Under the pieces are notes generated by a model, which was not told the DNA's origin, ran no database searches, and was given only the letters and a program-made list of their open reading frames with translations. Below, piece after piece: positions 44,807 through 58,623 of a stretch of 64,000 nt of DNA. The DNA lies in contig JARFIW010000593.1 in NCBI GenBank assembly GCA_036346225.1, positions 62,001 through 126,000 on the forward strand, given 5' to 3'. The stretch is from Platerodrilus igneus. Its lineage: Eukaryota > Arthropoda > Insecta > Coleoptera > Lycidae. Made by a program: the position numbers and the translations under genes. Position 1 is the first letter of the stretch. The number at the start of each line of letters is the position of its first letter.

Positions 44807-47800
44807 TTGCATCAAGATGAGAACAGGAAAATCATTCTTCAGCCAAACGGTGCGTGGTATCAACTAGCCATAAATTGCAAAATAATCCTTGAACAAATAG
44901 GAACTTTACATAAAAATATTAGACGATTTGAAAGGGGTCGAAGGGTGGTAGTGAAATACCCAATCATAATAAAAAATCAATTTCTCCTAAACGGTGCGTT
45001 GTATCAACTAGCGGTAAATTGCAGAATAATCCTTAGGCCCATAGGTACCTTCCACAAAAATATAAGGCGATTTGAAAGGGGAAGAGGGGTAGTTGAATAC
45101 CCGTCATAATAAAAATGAATATCTATTAAAGCGGTACGTTGTATCAACTAGCGGTAAATTGCAGAATAATCCTTAGGCCCATAGGTACCTTCCACAAAAA
45201 TTACAGGCGATTAGAAAGGGAAGAGGGGGTAGCTAATTACCCGTCATAATAAAAATGAATATCTCCTAAACGGTGCGTTGTATCAACTAGCGGTAAATTG
45301 CAGAATAATCCTTAGGCCCATAGGTACCTTTCACAAAAATATCAGGCGATTTCAAAGGGAAGAGGGGGTGGTAGTTAAATACCCGTCATAATAAAAATGA
45401 ATATCTCCTAAACGGTGCGTTGTATCAACTAGCGGTAAATTGCAGAATAATCCTTAGGCCCATAGGTACCTTCCACAAAAATTACAGGCGATTTGAAAGG
45501 GGAAGAGGGGGTAGCTAAATACCCGTCATAATAAAAATGAATATCTCCTAAACGGTGCGTTGTATCAACTAGCGGTAAATTGCAGAATAATCCTTAGGCC
45601 CATAGGTACCTTCCACAAAAATATCAGGCGATTTCAAAGGGAAGAGGGGGTAGTTAAATACCCGTCATAATAAAAATGAATATCTCCTAAACGTGCGTTG
45701 TATCAACTAGCGGTAAATTGCAGAATAATCCTTAGCCCCATAGGTACTTTCCACAAAAATATCAGGCGATTTGAAAGGGGAAGAGGGGGTAGTTAATACC
45801 CGTCATAATAAAAATGAATATCTCCTAAACGGTGCGTTGTATCAACTAGCGGTAAATTGCAGAATAATCCTTAGGCCCATAGGTACCTTCCACAAAAATA
45901 TCAGGCGATTTGAAAGGGGAAGAGGGGGTAGTTAAATACCCGTCATAATAAAAATGAATATCTCCTAAACGGTGCGTTGTATCAACTAGCGGTAAATTGC
46001 AGAATAATCCTTAGGCCCATAGGTACCTTCCACAAAAATATCAGGCGATTTGAAAGGGGAAGAGGGGGTAGTTGAATACCCGTCATAATAAAAATGAATA
46101 TCTCCTAAACGGTGCGTTGTATCAACTAGCGGTAAATTGCAGAATAATCCTTAGGCCCATAGGTACCTTCCACAAAAATTCAGGCGATTTGAAAGGGAAG
46201 AGGGGGTAGTAAATACCCGTCATAATAAAAATGAATATCTCCTAAACGGTGCGTTGTATCAACTAGCGGTAAATTGCAGAATAATCCTTAGGCCCATAGG
46301 TACCTTCCACAAAAATATCAGGCGATTTGAAAGGGGAAGAGGGGGTAGTTAAATACCCGTCATAATAAAAATGAATATCTCCTAAACGGTGCGTTGTATC
46401 AACTAGCGGTAAATTGCAGAATAATCCTTAGGCCCATAGGTACCTTCCACAAAAATATCAGGCGATTTGAAAGGGGAAGAGGGGGTAGTTAAATACCCGT
46501 CATAATAAAAATGAATATCTCCTAAACGGTGCGTTGTATCAACTAGCGGTAAATTGCAGAATAATCCTTAGGCCCATAGGTACCTTCCACAAAAATATCA
46601 GGCGATTTGAAAGGGGAAGAGGGGGTAGTTAAATACCCGTCATAATAAAAATGAATATCTCCTAAACGGTGCGTTGTATCAACTAGCGGTAAATTGCAGA
46701 ATAATCCTTAGGCCCATAGGTACCTTCCACAAAAATATCAGGCGATTTGAAAGGGGAAGAGGGGGTAGTTGAATACCCCGTCATAATAAAAAATGAATAT
46801 CTCCTAAACGGTACGTTGTATCAACTAGCGGTAAATTGCAGAATAATCCTTAGGCCCATAGGTACCTTCCACAAAAATTACAGGCGATTTGAAAGGGGAA
46901 GAGGGGTAGCTAATACCCGTCATAATAAAAATGAATATCTCCTAAACGGTGCGTTGTATCAACTAGCGGTAAATTGCAGAATAATCCTTAGGCCCATAGG
47001 TACCTTCCACAAAAATATCAGGCGATTTGAAAGGGAAGAGGGGGTAGTAATACCCGTCATAATAAAAATGAATATCTCCTAAACGGTGCGTTGTATCAAC
47101 TAGCGGTAAATTGCAGAATAATCCTTAGGCCCATAGGTACCTTCCACAAAATTCAGGCGATTTGAAAGGGGAAGAGGGGGTAGTAAATACCCGTCATAAT
47201 AAAAATGAATATCTCCTAAACGGTGCGTTGTATCAACTAGCGGTAAATTGCAGAATAATCCTTAGGCCCATAGGTACCTTCCACAAAAATATCAGGCGAT
47301 TTGAAAGGGAAGAGGGGGTAGTTAATACCCGTCATAATAAAAATGAATATCTCCTAAACGTCGTTGTATCAACTAGCGGTAATTGCAGAATAATCCTTAG
47401 GCCCATAGGTACCTTCCACAAAAATTACAGGCGATTTGAAAGGGGAAGAGGGGTAGCTAAATACCCGTCATAATAAAAATGAATATCTCCTAAACGGTGC
47501 GTTGTATCAACTAGCGGTAAATTGCAGAATAATCCTTAGGCCCATAGGTACCTTCCACAAAATACAGGCGATTTGAAAGGGAAGGGGGTAGTAAATACCC
47601 GTCATAATAAAAATGAATATCTCCTAACGTGCGTTGTATCAACTAGCGGTAAATTGCAGAATAATCCTTAGGCCCATAGGTACCTTCCACAAAATACAGG
47701 CGATTTGAAAGGGAAGGGGGTAGTAATACCCGTCATAATAAAAATGAATATCTCCTAACGTCGTTGTATCAACTAGCGGTAAATTGCAGAATAATCCTTA

Positions 47801-48247
47801 GGCCATAGGTACCTTCCACAAAAATTCAGGCGATTTGAAAGGGAAGAGGGGGTAATACCCGTCATAATAAAAATGAATATCTCCTAAACGGTGCGTTGTA
47901 TCAACTAGCGGTAAATTGCAGAATAATCCTTAGGCCATAGGTACCTTCCACAAAAATACAGGCATTTGAAAGGGAAGAGGGTAGTAAATCCCGTCATAAT
48001 AAAAATGAATATCTCTAAACGGTGCGTTGTATCAACTAGCGGTAAATTGCAGAATAATCCTTAGGCCCATAGGTACCTTCCACAAAATACAGGCGATTTG
48101 AAAGGGAAGAGGGGTAGAATACCCGTCATAATAAAAATGAATATCTCCTAACGGTCGTTGTATCAACTAGCGGTAAATTGCAAATAATCCTTAGGCCCAT
48201 AGGTACCTTCCACAAAATATCAGGCGATTTGAAAGGGAAGAGGGGTA

Positions 48248-48304
<57 letters not shown>

Positions 48305-51182
48305 CGTCATAATAAAAATGAATATCTCCTAAACGGTGCGTTGTATCAACTAGCGGTAAATTGCAGAATAATCCTTAGGCCCATAGGTACCTTCCACAAA
48401 AATATCAGGCGATTTGAAAGGGGAAGAGGGGGTAGTTAAATACCCGTCATAATAAAAATGAATATCTCCTAAACGGTGCGTTGTATCAACTAGCGGTAAA
48501 TTGCAGAATAATCCTTAGGCCCATAGGTACCTTCCACAAAAATTCAGGCGATTTGAAAGGGGAAGAGGGGGTAGTTAAATACCCGTCATAATAAAAATGA
48601 ATATCTCCTAAACGGTGCGTTGTATCAACTAGCGGTAAATTGCAGAATAATCCTTAGGCCCATAGGTACCTTCCACAAAAATTACAGGCGATTTGAAAGG
48701 GAAGAGGGGTAGTTAAATACCCCGTCATAATAAAAAATGAATATCTCCTAAACGGTGCGTTGTATCAACTAGCGGTAAATTGCAGAATAATCCTTAGGCC
48801 CATAGGTACCTTCCACAAAAATATCAGGCGATTTGAAAGGGGAAGAGGGGGTAGTTGAAATACCCCGTCATAATAAAAATGAATATCTCCTAAACGGTGC
48901 GTTGTATCAACTAGCGGTAAATTGCAGAATAATCCTTAGGCCCATAGGTACCTTCCACAAAAATATCAGGCGATTTGAAAGGGGAAGAGGGGGTAGTTAA
49001 TACCCGTCATAATAAAAATGAATATCTCCTAAACGGTGCGTTGTATCAACTAGAGGTAAATTGCAGAATAATCCTTAGGCCCATAGGTACCTTCCACAAA
49101 AATATCAGGCGATTTGAAAGGGGAAGAGGGGGGGTAGTTAAATACCCCGTCATAATAAAAATAAATATCTCCTAAACGGTGCGTTGTATCAACTAGCGGT
49201 AAATTGCAGAATAATCCTTAGGCCCATAGGTACCTTCCACAAAAATTCAGGCGATTTGAAAGGGGAAGAGGGGTAGTTAAATACCCGTCATAATAAAAAT
49301 GAATATCTCCTAAACGGTGCGTTGTATCAACTAGCGGTAAATTGCAGAATAATCCTTAGGCCCATAGGTACCTTCCACAAAATTATCAGGCGATTTGAAA
49401 GGGAAGAGGGGGTAGTAAATACCCGTCATAATAAAAATGAATATCTCCTAAACGGTGCGTTGTATCAACTAGCGGTAAATTGCAGAATAATCCTTAGGCC
49501 CATAGGTACCTTCCACAAAAATTACAGGCGATTTGAAAGGGAAGAGGGGTAGCTAAATACCCGTCATAATAAAAATGAATATCTCCTAAACGGTGCGTTG
49601 TATCAACTAGCGGTAAATTGCAGAATAATCCTTAGGCCCATAGGTACCTTCCACAAAAATTACAGGCGATTTGAAAGGGAAGAGGGGGTAGTAAATACCC
49701 GTCATAATAAAAATGAATATCTCCTAAACGGTGCGTTGTATCAACTAGCGGTAAATTGCAGAATAATCCTTAGGCCCATAGGTACCTTCCACAAAAATAT
49801 CAGGCGATTTGAAAGGGGAAGAGGGGTAGTTAATACCCGTCATAATAAAAATGAATATCTCCTAAACGGTACGTTGTATCAACTAGCGATAAATTGCAGA
49901 ATAATCCTTAGGCCCATAGGTACCTTCCACAAAAATTACAGGCGATTTGAAAGGGAAAGAGGGGGGTAGCTAAATACCCCGTCATAATAAAAATTAATAT
50001 CTTCTAAACGGTGCGTTGTATCAACTAGCGGTAAATTGCAGAATAATCCTTAGGCCCATAGGTACCTTCCACAAAAATTACAAGGCGATTTGAAAGGGAA
50101 GAGGGGTAGCTAAATACCCGTCATAATAAAAATGAATATCTCCTAAACGGTGCGTTGTATCAACTAGCGGTAAATTGCAAAATAATCCTTAGGCCCATAG
50201 GTACCTTCCACAAAAATATCAGGCGATTTGAAAGGGGAAGAGGGGGTAGTAAATACCCGTCATAATAAAAATGAATATTCCTAAACGGTGCGTTGTATCA
50301 ACTACGGTAAATTGCAAATAATCCTTAGGCCCAAGGTACCTTCCAAAAAATATCAGGCGATTTGAAAGGGGAGGGGAGTTAAATACCCGTCATAATAAAA
50401 ATGAATATCTCCTAAACGGTGCGTTGTATCAACTAGCGGTAAATTGCAGAATAATCCTTAGGCCCATAGGTACCTTCCACAAAAATATCAGGCGATTTGA
50501 AAGGGGAAGAGGGGGTAGTTAAATACCCGTCATAATAAAAATGAATATCTCCTAAACGGTGCGTTGTATCAACTAGCGGTAAATTGCAGAATAATCCTTA
50601 GGCCCATAGGTACCTTCCACAAAAATATCAGGCGATTTGAAAGGGAAGAGGGGTAGTTAAATACCCGTCATAATAAAAATGAATATCTCCTAAACGGTGC
50701 GTTGTATCAACTAGCGGTAAATTGCAGAATAATCCTTAGGCCCATAGGTACCTTCCACAAAAATATCAGGCGATTTGAAAGGGGAAGAGGGGAGTTAATA
50801 CCCGTCATAATAAAAATGAATATCTCCTAAACGGTGCGTTGTATCAACTAGCGGTAAATTGCAGAATAATCCTTAGGCCCATAGGTACCTTCCACAAAAT
50901 ACAGGCGATTTGAAAGGGAAGGGGGTAGTAATACCCGTCATAATAAAAATGAATATCTCCTAAACGGTGCGTTGTATCAACTAGCGGTAAATTGCAGAAT
51001 AATCCTTAGGCCCATAGGTACCTTCCACAAAAATACAGGCGATTTGAAAGGGGAAGGGGGTAGTTAAATACCCGTCATAATAAAAATGAATATCTCCTAA
51101 ACGGTCGTTGTATCAACTAGCGGTAAATTGCAGAATAATCCTTAGGCCATAGGTACCTTCCACAAAATTACAGGCGATTTGA
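44807..51182 (+). repeat. 140-bp satellite, left arm part 1 (about 46 monomers)
   Basis: Unit, from CGTCATAATAAAAATGAATA through CTAAACGGTGCGTTGTATCA, GGTAAATTGCAGAATAATCC, GGCCCATAGGTACCTTCC and CAGGCGATTTGAAAGGGG to AGTTAAATACC, is 140 bp (46358 to 46498 to 46638 are exact steps). The first one or two monomers (44807-45000) are clearly diverged and the rest are nearly identical. Remaining differences are mostly one-base indels in A, G and C runs. Open frames across the array arise only from these indels, since 140 is not a multiple of three. Confidence 0.95.
48251..48302. repeat. (A)52 run inside a satellite monomer
   Basis: Replaces the AAATA of one monomer, between AGTT and CCCGTCAT. No poly(A)-tailed insert or duplication accompanies it, so it is either a slippage expansion or an assembly artefact. 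Confidence 0.9.
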
Positions 51183-51871
51183 CAAAAAATCAAGTAGAAT
51201 AACTGCCGCTCAAAGTTAAGGAGGAACCAAAAAACAGTAGAATAACTGCCGCTCAAAAGTTAAGGAGGGTACCAAAACAGTAGAATAACTGCCGCTCAAA
51301 ATGTTAAGGAGGGAACCAAAAAACAAGTAGAATAACTGCCGCTCAAAGTTAAGGAGGGGTACCAAAAAACAAGTAGAAACTGCCGCTCAAAATGTTAAGG
51401 AGGGAACCAAAAAACAAGTAGAATAACTGCCGCTCAAAAGTTAAGGAGGGGTACCAAAAAACAAGTAGAATAACTGCCGCTCAAAATGTTAAGGAGGGAA
51501 CCAAAAAATAAGTAGAATAACTGCCGCTCAAAAGTTAAGGAGGTACCAAAAAACAAGTAGAATAACTGCCGCTCAAAATGTTAAGGGAGGGTAACCAAAA
51601 AACAAGTAGAATAACTGCCGCTCAAATGTTAAGGAGGGGTAATCCAAAAAACAAGTAGAATAACTGCCGCTCAAAGTTAAGGAAGGGGTAACCAAAAAAT
51701 CAAGTAGAATAACTGCCGCTCAAAAGTTAAGGAGGTACCAAAAAACAAGTAGAATAACTGCCGCTCAAAGTTAAGGAGGGTAACCAAAAAACAGTAGAAT
51801 AACTGCCGCTCAAAATGTTAAGGGAGGGGTACCAAAAAACAAGTAGAATAACTGCCGCTCAAAATGTTAAG
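51183..51871 (+). repeat. 46-bp satellite (15 units) embedded in the 140-bp array
   Basis: Units of 45-49 bp with the core AAGTAGAATAACTGCCGCTC, then AAAATGTTAAGGAGGG and ACCAAAAAAC. ACTGCCGCTC occurs 15 times between about 51203 and 51860. It interrupts a single 140-bp monomer: the left border is GGCGATTTGA|CAAAAAATCAAG and on the right the array resumes at AAGGGGAAGAGGGGTAG. Confidence 0.95.
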
Positions 51872-54800
51872 GGGAAGAGGGGTAGCTAAATACCCGTCAT
51901 AATAAAAATGAATATCTCCTAAACGGTGCGTTGTATCAACTAGCGGTAAATTGCAGAATAATCCTTAGGCCCATAGGTACCTTCCACAAAAATACAGGCG
52001 ATTTGAAAGGGGAAGGGGGTAGTAAATACCCGTCATAATAAAAATGAATATCTCCTAAACGGTGCGTTGTATCAACTAGCGGTAAATTGCAGAATAATCC
52101 TTAGGCCCATAGGTACCTTCCACAAAAATTCAGGCGATTTGAAAGGGGAAGAGGGGGTAGTAAATACCCGTCATAATAAAAATGAATATCTCCTAAACGG
52201 TGCGTTGTATCAACTAGCGGTAAATTGCAGAATAATCCTTAGGCCCATAGGTACCTTCCACAAAAATATCAGGCGATTTGAAAGGGGAAGAGGGGTAGTT
52301 GAATACCCGTCATAATAAAAATGAATATCTCCTAAACGGTGCGTTGTATCAACTAGCGGTAAATTGCAGAATAATCCTTAGGCCCATAGGTACCTTCCAC
52401 AAAATATCAGGCGATTTGAAAGGGGAAGAGGGGGTAGTTGAAATACCCGTCATAATAAAAATGAATATCTCCTAAACGGTACGTTGTATCAACTAGCGGT
52501 AAATTGCAGAATAATCCTTAGGCCCATAGGTACCTTCCACAAAAATTACAGGCGATTTGAAAGGGGAAGAGGGGGGTAGCTAAATACCCGTCATAATAAA
52601 AATGAATATCTCCTAAACGGTGCGTTGTATCAACTAGCGGTAAATTGCAGAATAATCCTTAGGCCCATAGGTACCTTCCACAAAAATTATCAGGCGATTT
52701 GAAAGGGGAAGAGGGGTAGTAATACCCGTCATAATAAAAATGAATATCTCCTAAACGGTCGTTGTATCAACTAGCGGTAAATTGCAGAATAATCCTTAGG
52801 CCCATAGGTACCTTCCACAAAATTACAGGCGATTTGAAAGGGAAGAGGGGTAGCTAAATACCCGTCATAATAAAAATGAATATCTCCTAAACGGTGCGTT
52901 GTATCAACTAGCGGTAAATTGCAGAATAATCCTTAGGCCCATAGGTACCTTCCACAAAAATATCAGGCGATTTGAAAGGGAAGAGGGGTAGTTAAATACC
53001 CGTCATAATAAAAATGAATATCTCCTAAACGGTGCGTTGTATCAACTAGCGGTAAATTGCAGAATAATCCTTAGGCCCATAGGTACCTTCCACAAAAATT
53101 CAGGCGATTTGAAAGGGAAGAGGGGGTAGCTAAATACCCGTCATAATAAAAATGAATATCTCCTAAACGGTGCGTTGTATCAACTAGCGGTAAATTGCAG
53201 AATAATCCTTAGGCCCATAGGTACCTTCCACAAAAATATCAGGCGATTTGAAAGGGAAGAGGGGTAGTTAAATACCCGTCATAATAAAAATGAATATCTC
53301 CTAAACGGTGCGTTGTATCAACTAGCGGTAAATTGCAGAATAATCCTTAGGCCCATAGGTACCTTCCACAAAAATTACAGGCGATTTGAAAGGGAAGAGG
53401 GGGTAGCTAAATACCCGTCATAATAAAAATGAATATCTCCTAAACGGTGCGTTGTATCAACTAGCGGTAAATTGCAGAATAATCCTTAGGCCCATAGGTA
53501 CCTTCCACAAAAATATCAGGCGATTTGAAAGGGAAGAGGGGTAGCTAAATACCCGTCATAATAAAAATGAATATCTCCTAAACGGTGCGTTGTATCAACT
53601 AGCGGTAAATTGCAGAATAATCCTTAGGCCCATAGGTACCTTCCACAAAAATATCAGGCGATTTGAAAGGGGAAAAGGGGGTAGTTAAATGCCCGTCATA
53701 ATAAAAATGAATATCTCCTAAACGGTGCGTTGTATCAACTAGCGGTAAATTGCAGAATAATCCTTAGGCCCATAGGTACCTTCCACAAAATATCAGGCGA
53801 TTTGAAAGGGGAAGGGGGTAGTTAAATACCCGTCATAATAAAAATGAATATCTCCTAAACGGTGCGTTGTATCAACTAGCGGTAAATTGCAGAATAATCC
53901 TTAGGCCCATAGGTACCTTCCACAAAAATTACAGGCGATTTGAAAGGGGAAGGGGGGTAGTTAAATACCCCTCATAATAAAAATGAATATCTCCTAAACG
54001 GTCGTTGTATCAACTAGCGGTAAATTGCAGAATAATCCTTAGGCCCATAGGTACCTTCCACAAAATTCAGGCGATTTGAAAGGGAAGAGGGGTAGCTAAA
54101 TACCCGTCATAATAAAAATGAATATCTCCTAAACGGTGCGTTGTATCAACTAGCGGTAAATTGCAGAATAATCCTTAGGCCCATAGGTACCTTCCACAAA
54201 ATTACAGGCGATTTGAAAGTGGAAGAGGGGTAGCTAAATACCCGTCATAATAAAAAATGAATATCTCCTAAACGGTGCGTTGTATCAACTAGCGGTAAAT
54301 TGCAGAATAATCCTTAGGCCCATAGGTACCTTCCACAAAAATATCAGGCGATTTGAAAGGGAAGAGGGGGTAGTTGAATACCCGTCATAATAAAAATGAA
54401 TATTTCCTAAACGGGCGTTGTATCAACTAGCGATAAATTGCAGAATAAACCCATAGGTACCTTCCACAAAATTACAGGCGATTTGAAAGGGAAAGAGGGG
54501 GGTAGCTAAATACCCCGTCATAATAAAAAATTAATATCTTCTAAACGGTGCGTTGTATCAACTAGCGGTAAATTGCAGAATAATCCTTAGGCCCATAGGT
54601 ACCTTCCACAAAAATTACAAGCGATTTGAAAGGGGAAGAGGGGGGTAGCTAAATACCCCGTCATAATAAAAAATGAATATCTCCTAAACGGTGCGTTGTA
54701 TCAACTAGCGGTAAATTGCAGAATAATCCTTAGGCCCATAGGTACCTTCCACAAAAATATCAGGCGATATGAAAGGGGAAGAGGGGGGGGGTTAGTTGAA

Positions 54801-56126
54801 TACCCCGTCATAATAAAAAATGAATATCTCCTAAACAGTACGTTGTATCAACTAGCGGTAAATTGCAGAATAATCCTTAGGCCCATAGGTACCTTCCACA
54901 AAAATTACAGGCGATTTGAAAGGGGAAGAGGTGGGTAGCTAAATACCCCGTCATAATAAAAATGAATATCTCCTAAACGGTCGTTGTATCAACTAGCGGT
55001 AAATTGCAGAATAATCCTTAGGCCCATAGGTACCTTCCACAAAAATATCAGGCGATTTGAAAGGGAAGGGGGTAATTGAATACCCGTCAGAATAAAAATG
55101 AATATCTCCTAAACGGTACGTTGTATCAACTAGCGGTAAATTGCAGAATAATCCTTGGTCCATAGGTACCTTCCACAAAAATTACAGGCGATTTGAAAGG
55201 GGGAGGGGGTAGTAATTACCCGTCATAATAAAAATGAATATCTCCTAAACGGTCGTTGTATCAACTAGCGGTAAATTGCAGAATAATCCTTAGGCCCATA
55301 GGTACCTTCCACAAAAATATCAGGCAATTTGAAAGGGAAAAGGGGGGTAGTTAAATGCCCGTCATAATAAAAATGAATATCTCCTAAACGGTCGTTGTAT
55401 CAACTAGCGGTAAATTGCAGAATAATCCTTAGGCCCATAGGTACCTTCCACAAAAATATCAGGCGATTTGAAAGGGGAAGAGGGGGTAGTTGAATACCCG
55501 TCATAATAAAAATGAATATCTCCTAAACGGTGCGTTGTATCAACTAGCGGTAAATTGCAGAATAATCCTTAGGCCCATAGGTACCTTCCACAAAAATATC
55601 AGGCGATTTGAAAGGGGAAGAGGGGGTAGCTTAAATACCCCGTCATAATAAAAATGAATATCTCTAAACGGTGCGTTGTATCAACTAGCGGTAAATTGCA
55701 GAATAATCCTTAGGCCCATAGGTACCTTCCACAAAAATATCAGGCGATTTGAAAGGGGAAGAGGGAGGGTAGTTGAATACCCCGTCATAATAAAAAATGA
55801 ATATCTTCTAAACGGTGCGTTGTATCAACTAGCGGTAAATTGCAGGATAATCCTTAGGCCCATAGGTACCTTCCACAAAAATTACAGGCGATTTGAAAGG
55901 GGAAGAGGGGGGTAGCTAAATACCCCGTCATAATAAAAAATGAATATCTCCTAAACGGTGCGTTGTATCAACTAGCGGTAAATTGCAGAATAATCCTTAG
56001 GCCCATAGGTACCTTCCACAAAAATATCAGGCGATTTGAAAGGGGAAGGGGGGGGGGTAGTTAAATACCCCGTCATAATAAAAAATGAATATCTCTAAAC
56101 GATGCGTTGTATCAACTAGCGGTAAT
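51872..56126 (+). repeat. 140-bp satellite, left arm part 2 (about 31 monomers)
   Basis: Same repeat and orientation as 44807-51182, continuing in phase after the 46-bp array. The last monomer stops at AGCGGTAA, 56126, and runs into unique sequence. Confidence 0.95.
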
Positions 56127-57126
56127 TTACAACTACCCGTTTATAGAACGATACTTTCATCGATTTTCTTACAACTTTCTGAAAAGATTAATAGAACTGA
56201 TATGCGGCTGAATTGCCAACTCCAAGATATGTTTTAGTTGGTCAAACTTTTGTATTTTGCTCAACTATCATACTTAACTGTTTATAATTTTAGTTAGAAT
56301 CGCTTAACCATAATTAGAAAAATCACCAAAAGTGTTGCTTTTAAGTCCTTATATTTAAAGTCGCACCGCTAGAAAACAATTGTGGTAGTATAAATACTGT
56401 TTATTATATAATTATCAGTTATTAGAGATAAGATAAATGCCTTGCAGGCGTTAGTTAGAATTGAAACTTGTGGTTTTAAAGTTTTCGTATCCAGTAAACA
56501 ATACTGAATACATCTGGTTCATTCCTTTTCAAAAAGTTGTAACTGAATTCTTTTATTAGAAGTTTACATAATACATATTATCATTAATGTCGGTTATTTT
56601 TTAAACCCCTGCTGTATCTGTAGAAATCAACTTACCTGCTCAACCTGATCTCTAATTCGTTGTTACTTCTTCAGTTATACAAAAACTTCTAAAGCAGGTT
56701 GACCTGAGTTCTACATGTTTTCTAATTTACTGTTCTTTTCTAAATTATAAAATTAAATGCTTTCAAAGATAAGAAAATTATTAGTAGTCCATACTTTTTG
56801 GCATTGTACACATATATTTTATTTAATTGTAGATATCTATTAAATGTAGAGCACTCTCCGCACTTATTCTACATAATACAATATTAAATTAGTTGATGAC
56901 TTCAATAGGTGTAATTATATTATAATATAGGTTTTTACTGAACTTATTATTCACAAGTGTGAACGTATATACAATATTATTATTTTTTACTCCTTATAAT
57001 TATAAGTCGATAGAACATTCAAATATCCTAGCGATATAACAACAGATTCATTTATATACTGCAGAATAATTCATATTAGTGTTAGTGTATACATATGCCA
57101 CGCTCAATAATAATCATTTATTTCTT
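56127..57126. other. Unique AT-rich spacer between satellite arm and MULE gene
   Basis: No open frame of note. I searched for an inverted match with the flank at 61.0-63.0 kb that could be a classical Mutator terminal inverted repeat and did not find one by eye. Confidence 0.5.
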
Positions 57127-57488
57127 TCAAAATGATTTACAAATCCATGATGGATCCCCTATTGGAAGTTGATCTTTATTTTTTTTTATAAAGTCAACGT
57201 CCCCATAAAAATATTTAATCAGTGTTTTACTGAAGTTTACACACATGGCTATAAAACAGTGTTCTCTATGTTTTACTTCCAAAGAATCAAATTCATTCAT
57301 CAGTTCACTAGTAATTAGTCTACATATGTCTTCTTGCAGAAATTTTAATATATTTTTTGAATCTTCATCATATATTGCAGATAGAGTGGATTCAATTGAT
57401 TTATTATAGGTTTTCTGTAAGTCTTTTCTATGCAATATTAAAAGTTTGCGTATTTCTAAATTTGTTAGTGTCAGATGAGGTAGAATAG
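57127..57488 (-). pseudogene. C-terminal region of the MULE-type gene
   Basis: After a frameshift near 57488 the sequence reads LTILPHLTLTNLEIRKLLIL, SIESTLSAIYDEDSKNILKF and LQEDICRLITSELMNEF. It then reads VKHREHCFIAMCVNFSKTLI and ends DPSWICKSF at 57127. Helical, no domain recognised. Its open length suggests it belongs to the same protein. Confidence 0.45.
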
Positions 57489-57844
57489 TTAGCGGAAAAT
57501 TTTCTGATATCGCGCCGTGTTTTTTATTTGCCGAAAATCAGATAGTTTAAATCTAGGGGACAGGTTTTCCGGAGGCGAACATAATACAAAGTTGTTAGCA
57601 ATGCACCCAGGGCATTCATAAATGAATTCATCTTTACTTGCTTCTTCAAAAGTAACAGCTTTAGCAATTAATGGTCTAGCACAGTTTTCAAAATGAACCC
57701 ACCTTGCAAATTTGGCATTGAATATAATTTTCGTGACTGAATACCACATATAAAACATTTGTAAAACATGTCTTCTGAATAAAGTATGAGACAACGTTGA
57801 ACGAACATTCTATATTTTTCTGGATCAAACGATAAGTGGCGTGG
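57489..57844 (-). pseudogene. PHD-like C4HC3 zinc finger following the protease
   Basis: Spread over three frames on the minus strand. FDPEKYRMFVQRC and YSEDMFYKCFICG lie in the protease frame, ENYIQCQICK in a second, and RWVHFENCARPLIAKAV with DEFIYECPGC in a third. Put in order the ligands are C-x2-C, C-x2-C, H-x3-C and C-x2-C, the pattern of a PHD or related finger. At least two frameshifts and one stop lie within it. It may recognise chromatin or the element's own proteins. Inference only. Confidence 0.5.
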
Positions 57845-58333
57845 TTAATTTTCAAACCTCTTAAGATTGTTAAGTGAGGCAATCACTTCAATGTAATATA
57901 TTATGTATATACCACAGTTTAAGGAATCCCTTTGTTTAGCATATTTTTTTATTTGTACTGGTGACCACTCTCTGAAATTAAGAAATTCTTGCGTATTTTG
58001 TGTGTGATATCTATTGCGTGTCGTCATAAACTTTTTAATCAATTTTGCAGTTTCACTCGGATCAATTTCATTCGCTGAAGATGGATCTAAACAATAATAT
58101 TCTTTTGCGTACAGATCTAATACAATCAACGCCCAATGGCATTGATTGATATTAATAGAAAGCAAAAGTATGTTTATCCCCATAAACGAAGCGGTATAGG
58201 CTGGTATGCTGCTGACAAATCGTTTCTCTTGAGAGTGGAACGCAATATGTGACGATATGCAATCGATATAGTAAATAGAATCGTTAGTCCTAAGTAATGC
58301 AATCGCCGCAGCATCAATGCAGTAATCGGTCAA
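57845..58333 (-). pseudogene. Ulp1-like C48 cysteine protease domain
   Basis: 162 open codons. Just upstream the frame reads DTSRWLTDYC, the usual WLtD...I start of Ulp1/Senp domains. Catalytic residues in ORF numbering are His66 (NQCHWALIVL), Asp83 (YYCLDPSS), Gln134 (KYAKQRDS) and Cys140 (DSLNCGIYII). All four are present in the right order and spacing, so this domain alone looks undamaged. Ulp1 enzymes cut SUMO or ubiquitin-like modifiers. What it does for a transposon is unknown. The frame ends at TAA after KRFEN, and the conserved reading (FDPEKYRMFVQRC) continues beyond that stop. Confidence 0.75.
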
Positions 58334-58623
58334 CCATCGAGATGTATCTGAGCTTCAAGTTGTAATCATGATTATATCTAGATACAAGTGTTCTATAATC
58401 TGTACTTGATACTAAAATGTATATCTCTCCTTATTTACCATTTCGCATACAATAAAATTGACATTTTTATTGCGTCGTTTATATAATAATTAGTGTTTAA
58501 AATAAAGAATTCGTTAGCGCCATATCATGGGGAATATCATGAACCGGTAGTTCTATGAGGTTTTCATGAGATCCAGGCACACTACACGCTAATTCTGATT
58601 TTTTGAAATATTCGATTCTAATA

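Noticed and set aside
44807..55915. Many open frames reading YQLAVNCRIILRPIGTFHKN across the 140-bp array, as if a repeat protein
   Set aside because: The unit is 140 bp, not a multiple of three. The frames join only through homopolymer indels, and the same peptide appears in whichever frame the monomer falls.
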